This document shows positions 58,357 through 64,000 of a stretch of DNA of 64,000 bases, piece by piece. The stretch is from Nonomuraea coxensis DSM 45129. GTDB lineage: Bacteria; Actinomycetota; Actinomycetes; Streptosporangiales; Streptosporangiaceae. Under the pieces are notes generated by a model that was given only the letters and a program-made list of their open reading frames with translations, had not been told where the DNA came from and did not search any database. The DNA lies in the NCBI RefSeq assembly GCF_019397265.1, contig NZ_CP068985.1, positions 8,898,501-8,962,500 on the forward strand. Reading direction: 5' to 3'. Made by a program: the position numbers and the translations under genes. How positions within the stretch are numbered: position 1 is the stretch's first letter; each line of letters begins with the position of its first letter.

Positions 58357-60362
58357 TGGACGTCATCTCGACAGGGTTCGGGGTATTCCTGGCGGTTGTC
58401 CTGGTGGTGGCGATCGGTCTGATCGTCATCATCGGCCGGCTTTTCCGTAAGGTCGAACAGGGCAAAGCGCTCATCGTCTCGAAAGTCAACAAGGTGGACG
58501 TGACGTTCACGGGCGCGGTCGTGCTGCCCGTCGTCCACAAGGCCGAGATCATGGACATCTCGGTCAAGACCATCGAGATCGAGCGGACCGGCCGGGAGGG
58601 CCTGATCTGCCGGGACAACATCAGGGCGGACATCAGGATCACCTTCTTCGTCCGGGTGAACAAGACCGCCGAGGACGTCATCAAGGTCGCCCAGGCCATC
58701 GGCACCGCCCGCGCCAGCGACGAGGCCACGCTGCAGGCGCTGTTCAACGCGAAGTTCTCCGAGGCGCTGAAGACCGCGGGCAAGCACCTCGACTTCGTCG
58801 ACCTCTACACCAAGCGGGACGAGTTCCGTGACGAGATCGTCCGGCTCATCGGCACCGACCTCAACGGCTACAGCCTGGAGGACGCCGCCATCGACTACCT
58901 GGAGCAGACCAGCATGCTCCAGCTCGACAAGAACAACATCCTCGACGCGCAGGGCATCAGGAAGATCACCGAGCTGACGGCCATCGAGCACGTCCGCACG
59001 AACGAGTTCCAGCGCCAGGAGGAGAAGGAGATCACCCGCCAGAACGTCGACGCCCGCGAGGCCATACTCGAACTCCAGCGCCGCCAGGCCGACGCCGAGC
59101 TGAAGCAGCGGCGCGAGATCGAGACCGTCAAGGCCCGCGAGGAGGCGGAGATCGCCCGCGTCCAGGCCGAGGAGCGGCTGCGCGCCCAGAGCGCCAACAT
59201 CAAGGCGGACGAGTCGATCGGCGTCCAGCGCGAGAACCTGGCCCGCGAGGTCGCCGTCGCCGAGAAGAACCGCGAGCGGGTCATCGCCATCGAGAGCGAG
59301 CGCATCGAGAAGGACCGCGTCCTGGAGGTCATCGCCCGCGAGCGGGAGACCGAGCTGTCGCGCATCGCCAAGGACAAGGAGGTCCAGTCCGAGAAGCGGC
59401 TCATCGCCGAGGTCATCCGCGAGCGCGTCGCCGTCGACAAGACCGTGGCCGAGCAGGAGGAGGCCATCAAGCGGCTGCGCGTGGTCGAGGAGGCCGAGCG
59501 CACCCGCCAGCAGGTCGTCATCGCCGCCGAGGCCGAGGCCCAGGAGAACCTGGTCAAGGACATCAAGGCCGCCGAGGCCGCCGAGGCCGCCGCGAAGTTC
59601 AGGGCCCGCGAGGAGCTGGTGCTGGCCGAGTCCCGTCAGCAGGCCGCCGAGCTGGAGGCGCGGGCCAAGATCCGGCTCGCCGAGGGCGTGCAGGCCGAGA
59701 CCGCGGCGAGCGGGCTGGCCCAGGTGCAGGTCAAGGAGCGCGACGCCGCGGCCATCGAGAAGGTCGGCCGCGCCGAGGCCGTCGCGCTGCGCGAGAGGCT
59801 GGCCGCCGAGGCCGCCGCCGTGGGCGAGAAGCTGAAGTCGGAGGCCGAAGGCCTCACCGAGAAGGCCGCCGCGCTGGCCGCGCTGGACGAGGCGAGCCGG
59901 GCGCACGAGGAGTACCGCCTGCGTCTGGAGGCCGAGAAGGAGATCCGGCTCAAGCACATCGACGTCTCCCGGGCCGTGGCCGAGTCGCAGGCCAGTGTGC
60001 TGGCCGCCGGGCTCGCCAACGCCAGCATCGACATCGTGGGCGGCGAGTCGACGTTCTTCGACAAGGTCGTGGGCTCGATCACGGCGGGCAAGGCCGTGGA
60101 CGGGTTCGTCGAGCACTCACAGATCGCCACGGCGCTCGCGGCGCCGTACGTCAACGGGCAGGCCAGCATCGCCGCCGACCTCGCCCGGGTCGTCGGCGGG
60201 GTCAGCACCGAGGACCTGAAGAACGTCACCGTCTCCGCGCTGCTCATGAGGCTCATCCAGGACGGCGGCCCGCAGGCCGGCGCCCTCGGCGAGCTGCTGG
60301 ACACCGCGCGCCGCCTCGGCCTGGCCGACTCCCCGGTGAACGCGCTGGCCGGGGCCAAGTGA
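58356..60362 (+). CDS. Flotillin family (YqiK-like) SPFH protein
   Basis: 668 residues. N-terminal membrane helix (FLAVVLVVAIGLIVIIGRLF), SPFH domain (about 40-250; KVNKVDVTFTGAVVLPVVHK, GTDLNGYSLEDAAIDYLEQ), then a very long Ala/Glu/Arg-rich coiled coil with EREVE-like heptads up to about residue 540 and a compact C-terminal part. This matches YqiK-class flotillins, which build membrane microdomain scaffolds. The GTG of the large ATPase gene overlaps its stop. Operon with YqiJ-like and ATPase genes. Confidence 0.9.
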   Translation: MDVISTGFGVFLAVVLVVAIGLIVIIGRLFRKVEQGKALIVSKVNKVDVTFTGAVVLPVVHKAEIMDISVKTIEIERTGREGLICRDNIRADIRITFFVRVNKTAEDVIKVAQAIGTARASDEATLQALFNAKFSEALKTAGKHLDFVDLYTKRDEFRDEIVRLIGTDLNGYSLEDAAIDYLEQTSMLQLDKNNILDAQGIRKITELTAIEHVRTNEFQRQEEKEITRQNVDAREAILELQRRQADAELKQRREIETVKAREEAEIARVQAEERLRAQSANIKADESIGVQRENLAREVAVAEKNRERVIAIESERIEKDRVLEVIARERETELSRIAKDKEVQSEKRLIAEVIRERVAVDKTVAEQEEAIKRLRVVEEAERTRQQVVIAAEAEAQENLVKDIKAAEAAEAAAKFRAREELVLAESRQQAAELEARAKIRLAEGVQAETAASGLAQVQVKERDAAAIEKVGRAEAVALRERLAAEAAAVGEKLKSEAEGLTEKAAALAALDEASRAHEEYRLRLEAEKEIRLKHIDVSRAVAESQASVLAAGLANASIDIVGGESTFFDKVVGSITAGKAVDGFVEHSQIATALAAPYVNGQASIAADLARVVGGVSTEDLKNVTVSALLMRLIQDGGPQAGALGELLDTARRLGLADSPVNALAGAK

Positions 60363-63300
60363 GCGTGACGGACACAGGGCTGGAGGCGGGGACGTACGAA
60401 GTCCTGCGCAACCGCCTCCAGGCCCAGGCCAAGGCCCTGGCGGCGGCCGCCGGGGCGCTCAACCGGGAGCGGCTGAAGGTGTTCGGCGGCGCGGAGCTGC
60501 GCCTGCTCGGCACCGAGCGCATCCGTACGGAGAACAACTGCGTCCCCAGGGACATCGTCTCCGTCGGCGGCGTGATGCTGTTCGGCTACAACGTCTTCAT
60601 CGGGCTGAAGCCCGAGACGAGCGTGGCCGACGTGTTCGCCGTGCACCGCTTCACCCGTGACGGCGACGCGTTCACGTTCGCGGCGGACCGGCTGGACGCG
60701 CTGGCCGACCCGACGTTCGCGAAGGACTTCGCCGAGCTCTACCGCTACTACAAGGAGACGCGGCTCCAGCAGCTCCGCCGGGTGGACGGCAAGCTGCTGG
60801 CGGTGTTCAGGACCGGCCCGGCGGACATTCGGGTGCTGCGCTGGGCCGTGGACGCGGCCGGCGTGCCCACGTACCTGGACAACCGGGGCGAGCGCGACCA
60901 CGTCTTCCCGCCGTCGCACGACTTCGAGTGGACGCCGACCACCCGCGACGACCACGTTCTGGGCCGGCATCCGCACATCTCGATCCAGGGCGAGGTGTTC
61001 GTCGAGACCCTGGGCGGCGACCTGACGATCAAGGTCGAGGACAACACCGAGACCGGGGCGGGCATCTACAGCGAGCCGGTCGACGAGCCGCTGCAGAGCC
61101 TCGCCGACGCCGACGTCGAGTACGCCCGCGTGGGACCGCTCGTGCTCATGCGGATCCGGCCGTACAAGGAGACCGAGTGGCGGCACCTGGTCTTCAACAC
61201 CCGCACGAAGGCCGTCACCCGGCTGGACGGCATCGGCCAGGCGTGCCGGCGCCTGCCCGAGGACCAGGGGCTGATCTTCCCCGGCGGCTACTACCTGTCG
61301 ACCGGGGTCAGCAGGACGTTCGACACGGACGTGAGCGACCTGGAGTTCGAGCGGACGGTCCGGGCGCCCAACGGTGAGGACGTCCTGTACGTCTTCCACG
61401 CCCGGGGCGACGGGCGCTCGCTGCTGCTGCCGTACAACGTGATCAGGAAGGAGGTGGCCACGCCCATCGTCTGTCACGGGTACTCGCTCTTCGACGACGG
61501 CACGATGGTGGTCTTCCGCGCCACCTCCGAGGAGCCGACCCGGGTCCACCCGATGCAGGTGTGGCAGACCCCGTACGTCTCCGACACCTACGCCGCCGCC
61601 CAGCCCGCCGGCGGGCATCCGCTGGAGCGCATCGGCAACGCGGAGCTGGTGCGCGGCATCTCCGACTGCCTGTCCGTGGCCAGGATGGTCGAGGAGATGG
61701 CGCCGTCGGCGGGGACGTTCGAGGGGCTGATCGCCGCCTGCGCGCGGGCCTTCGACTCCTACCACTGGCTCGGCGAGCACGGCCTGCACGGGCCGCTCGC
61801 CGACGTACGGGCCACCGCCGAGCAGGTCCTCGACGAGTACGAGAACGTCGAGCAGCTCACCCGCCAGGCCCGCGGCACCCTCGACCAGGTCACGCAGGAG
61901 ACCACCCACCTGGTCCGGCAGGCCCGCGCCGGCAGCCCCGGGAACGCCGACGCCTGGGTGAGCACGCTCGCCGCGCTGCGCCGCGCGCAGGGCCACCTGG
62001 TGACGCTGCGCGAGGTCCGCTACATCGACCTGGCCGCGCTGGACGCGCTGACCGAGTCCGTGGCCGAGGAGCTGGCCGCGACCGGGCGGCGGGCGGTGGG
62101 CTTCCTGTCCGGCGCGGACGCCTTCACCTCCTACCACGCCGCCGTCGAGCGGCTCGCCGCCGAGGCCACCGCCATCGCGACGGTCGCCGAGGCCGCGCCC
62201 GTCGCCGAGCGGCTGGCCGAGCAGGCCGAGGGGCTTGAGGTGGTCACCGAGGTCGTCGGCTCGCTGGAGATCGCCGACGCGACCGTGCGCACGTCCGTGC
62301 TGGCGCGCATCGCCGAGGTCCTGGGCGGCGTCAACCGGGCGCGGGCCCTCCTCGACGGGCGGCGGCGCGAGCTGCTGGGCACCGAGGGGCGGGCCGCGTT
62401 CGCCGCCGAGTTCGCCCTGCTCGGCCAGGCCGTGACGGGCGCGCTGGCGGTGGCCGGCACGCCCGCCGCGTGCGACGAGCAGCTCGGCCGGCTCATGCTG
62501 CGGCTGGAGGGCCTGGAGTCGCGCTTCGGCGAGTTCGACGACTTCGCCGCGCAGCTCGCCGCCAAGCGGGACGACGTCTACGAGGCGTTCTCGGCGCGCA
62601 AGCAGGCGCAGCTCGACGAGCTGGCGCGGCGGGCCGACCGGCTGTTCGCCTCCGCCGACCGGGTGCTGGGGACGATCACCCGGCGGCTGGCGGCGCTGGG
62701 GTCCCCGGACGAGGTCAACACCTACTTCGCCACCGACCCGATGGTGGCCAAGGTGCGCTCGACGGCCGGCGAGCTGCGGTCGCTGGGCGACGCCGTACGG
62801 GCCGAGGAGCTGGACGGGCGGATCAAGGCCGCCCAGCAGGAGGCCGGCCGGGCCCTGCGGGACCGCCTGGAGCTGTTCTCCGACGGCGGCGAGACCCTGC
62901 GCCTCGGCCACCACCGCTTCGCGGTCAACACCCAGCCGATCGACCTGACGCTGGTCCCGCACGACGGCACCATGCACTTCGCCGTCACCGGCACCGACTA
63001 CCGCTCCCCCACGCCCGCCTCCTTTGCCGACACCCGGCCGTTCTGGGACCAGCTCCTCGTCTCGGAGACCGCGGAGGTCTACCGCGCCGAGCACCTGGCC
63101 GCCTCCCTCCTGCCCGTCGTCGCCCCCGGCGCGCCGCTCGCCGACCTCGTACGGCAGGCCGCCGAATCCCGCTACGACGAGGGCTACGAGCGCGGCGTCC
63201 ACGACCACGACGCGACCGCCATCCTGGACACGCTGGTCCGCCTGCGCGAGGGCGCCGGGCTGCTGCGCTACCCGCCCGAGGCGCGGGCCCTGGCCCAGCT

Positions 63301-64000
63301 CTTCTGGGCCTTCGGCGCCGACGACGTTTCACGTAAAACATTCGCCACGCGGGCCGTGTCGCTGGCGCGCGCCCGCGACCTGTTCGGCCCCACGCCCGCG
63401 CTGGACGCCCTGGCCGGCGAGCTGGGGACGCTGATCGCCGCCTTCGCGGCGGAGCTGGGCACGGGTGCGGCGGAAGACACGGCGGCGGCCGGCGAGTACC
63501 TGGTCGAGGAGCTGGGAAGCGGCCCGGACGGATTCGTGACCGGCAAGGCGGCCCGCGACGTCCTCGACGGGTTCCGCGCCGGCCTCGGCCCGGTCAGGAC
63601 GCGGGAGTTCGAGGAGGACCTGCGCGCGGTGCCGCTCCCCGAGCGGGTGCAACTCGCCCACGCCTGGCTGACCGCCTACCACCAGGGGCCGGAGACGGCC
63701 GAGGCCGTCGCCGTGCTGCTCTGCGGCGACCTGCCGCGCCACGACTCCAGCGCCGCCACCACCGCCACGGTGACCGGCCTGCTCGGCGCCCACCCCCGCG
63801 TCAAGGACCGCGCGCTGGACGTCCGGCTGGAGGAGTTCCTGCCGCGCACCCGCCGCTTCATGGAGGAGCGGGTGCCGGCCTACCGGGCGTACCAGCGCCG
63901 CCGCACCGAGCTGGTCGAGGCCGAGCGGGCCCGGCTGCGCCTGGACGAGTACAAGCCGAAGGTGATGAGCGCGTTCGTCCGCAACCGCCTGCTCGACGAG
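60359..64000 (+). CDS. Large coiled-coil DNA-repair-ATPase-like protein (DUF3686 type), N-terminal part
   Basis: At least 1214 codons, open to the window end, starting at the GTG overlapping the flotillin stop. It reads VSVTDTGLEAGTYEVLRNRL, then NNCVPRDIVSVGGVMLFGYN, a beta-rich region (FRTGPADIRVLRWAVDAAGV, HPHISIQGEVFVETLGGDL), YYLSTGVSRTF, and long helical segments. Together with a flotillin and YqiJ-like gene this corresponds to the family annotated as DNA repair ATPase with DUF3686, where the AAA module usually lies near the C-terminus (not yet visible). Function unknown; a membrane-microdomain-linked ATPase is possible. An unusual run of low-GC codons marks the parS-like site at 63326. 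Confidence 0.78.
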   Translation, partial: MSVTDTGLEAGTYEVLRNRLQAQAKALAAAAGALNRERLKVFGGAELRLLGTERIRTENNCVPRDIVSVGGVMLFGYNVFIGLKPETSVADVFAVHRFTRDGDAFTFAADRLDALADPTFAKDFAELYRYYKETRLQQLRRVDGKLLAVFRTGPADIRVLRWAVDAAGVPTYLDNRGERDHVFPPSHDFEWTPTTRDDHVLGRHPHISIQGEVFVETLGGDLTIKVEDNTETGAGIYSEPVDEPLQSLADADVEYARVGPLVLMRIRPYKETEWRHLVFNTRTKAVTRLDGIGQACRRLPEDQGLIFPGGYYLSTGVSRTFDTDVSDLEFERTVRAPNGEDVLYVFHARGDGRSLLLPYNVIRKEVATPIVCHGYSLFDDGTMVVFRATSEEPTRVHPMQVWQTPYVSDTYAAAQPAGGHPLERIGNAELVRGISDCLSVARMVEEMAPSAGTFEGLIAACARAFDSYHWLGEHGLHGPLADVRATAEQVLDEYENVEQLTRQARGTLDQVTQETTHLVRQARAGSPGNADAWVSTLAALRRAQGHLVTLREVRYIDLAALDALTESVAEELAATGRRAVGFLSGADAFTSYHAAVERLAAEATAIATVAEAAPVAERLAEQAEGLEVVTEVVGSLEIADATVRTSVLARIAEVLGGVNRARALLDGRRRELLGTEGRAAFAAEFALLGQAVTGALAVAGTPAACDEQLGRLMLRLEGLESRFGEFDDFAAQLAAKRDDVYEAFSARKQAQLDELARRADRLFASADRVLGTITRRLAALGSPDEVNTYFATDPMVAKVRSTAGELRSLGDAVRAEELDGRIKAAQQEAGRALRDRLELFSDGGETLRLGHHRFAVNTQPIDLTLVPHDGTMHFAVTGTDYRSPTPASFADTRPFWDQLLVSETAEVYRAEHLAASLLPVVAPGAPLADLVRQAAESRYDEGYERGVHDHDATAILDTLVRLREGAGLLRYPPEARALAQLFWAFGADDVSRKTFATRAVSLARARDLFGPTPALDALAGELGTLIAAFAAELGTGAAEDTAAAGEYLVEELGSGPDGFVTGKAARDVLDGFRAGLGPVRTREFEEDLRAVPLPERVQLAHAWLTAYHQGPETAEAVAVLLCGDLPRHDSSAATTATVTGLLGAHPRVKDRALDVRLEEFLPRTRRFMEERVPAYRAYQRRRTELVEAERARLRLDEYKPKVMSAFVRNRLLDE
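63326..63339 (+). promoter_or_regulatory. parS-like ParB-binding site inside the ATPase gene
   Basis: GTTTCACGTAAAAC differs at one position from the 14-bp parS consensus GTTTCACGTGAAAC, and at two positions from the 16-bp form. It is encoded by the codons GTT TCA CGT AAA ACA, all rare in this genome, while flanking codons are GC-rich. Such constraint suggests the DNA sequence is selected, not the peptide. Confidence 0.65.

Noticed and set aside
59636..63208. A 1190-codon minus-strand frame antisense to the flotillin and ATPase genes
   Set aside because: It is a GC-driven shadow: low-complexity Ala/Gly/Arg/Val composition, no family motifs, and opposite to well-formed domains.

Overview
The window is very GC-rich, uses GTG starts freely, packs genes with 4-bp GTGA/ATGA overlaps, and carries DUF3073, a LytR-CpsA-Psr protein, menaquinone biosynthesis, many LuxR-type regulators and several -10-only leaderless starts. 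This fits the chromosome of a filamentous actinomycete, most likely a Streptosporangiales member such as Nonomuraea or a relative. The genus is an inference, not a measurement.

Layout. 1-5136: a minus-strand metabolic group (enolase-superfamily enzyme, GH15 hydrolase, pyruvate oxidase-like TPP enzyme, FAD-linked oxidase cut by the window edge). 5176-15466: an accessory block. It has two secreted proteins (lysozyme-like and M23 peptidase) that end in nearly identical five-copy FG-GAP/VCBS arrays, an XRE/NB-ARC/TPR regulator, and a plus-strand operon with a 65-aa six-cysteine peptide, a TlpA thioredoxin, an ABC exporter, an S26 signal peptidase and a secreted GH26-like protein. Two arrays of four AACGTC-type hexamers at an exact 12-bp period flank the regulator, one facing the peptide operon and one facing the VCBS genes. 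They suggest one regulon. 15483-22494: small hypotheticals, a polar-amino-acid-type ABC importer with an amidohydrolase and a divergent LysR gene, and a DoxX gene under a perfect CebR-type (LacI-family) operator.

22580-29527: a tandem universal stress protein, a kinase paired with a degenerate histidine kinase (His to Tyr, N-box Asn to Gly), then a separate membrane protein/kinase/LuxR operon. 29540-33391: a lower-GC island with a GntR repressor and divergent leaderless gene, an intact ISL3 element (8-bp target duplication) that splits a reconstructable host gene, and an IS5-like transposase. 33459-45422: BBE-type FAD oxidase, a divergent enolase, a VOC protein, a two-gene imiditide-type RiPP locus (46-aa Gly/Lys-rich peptide plus PIMT-like methyltransferase), a Tat-exported polysaccharide lyase, an anti-sigma-type ATPase, a lone CoxL-type molybdenum subunit, and an AhpD-like protein.

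45579-57657: a two-component system followed by a sulfite-oxidase-like/flavodoxin-reductase-like/zinc-ribbon operon, LCP protein, LAL-type LuxR regulator, alpha/beta hydrolase, DUF3073, ArsR regulator, menB, a deletion-damaged aminoglycoside phosphotransferase and a quinone oxidoreductase. 57802-64000: a YqiJ-like/flotillin/large coiled-coil ATPase operon that runs off the window and contains a near-consensus parS site written in otherwise rare codons. The most interesting loci are the cysteine-peptide regulon, the imiditide-type pair and the kinase/pseudokinase pair. No tRNA, rRNA or CRISPR array was seen.
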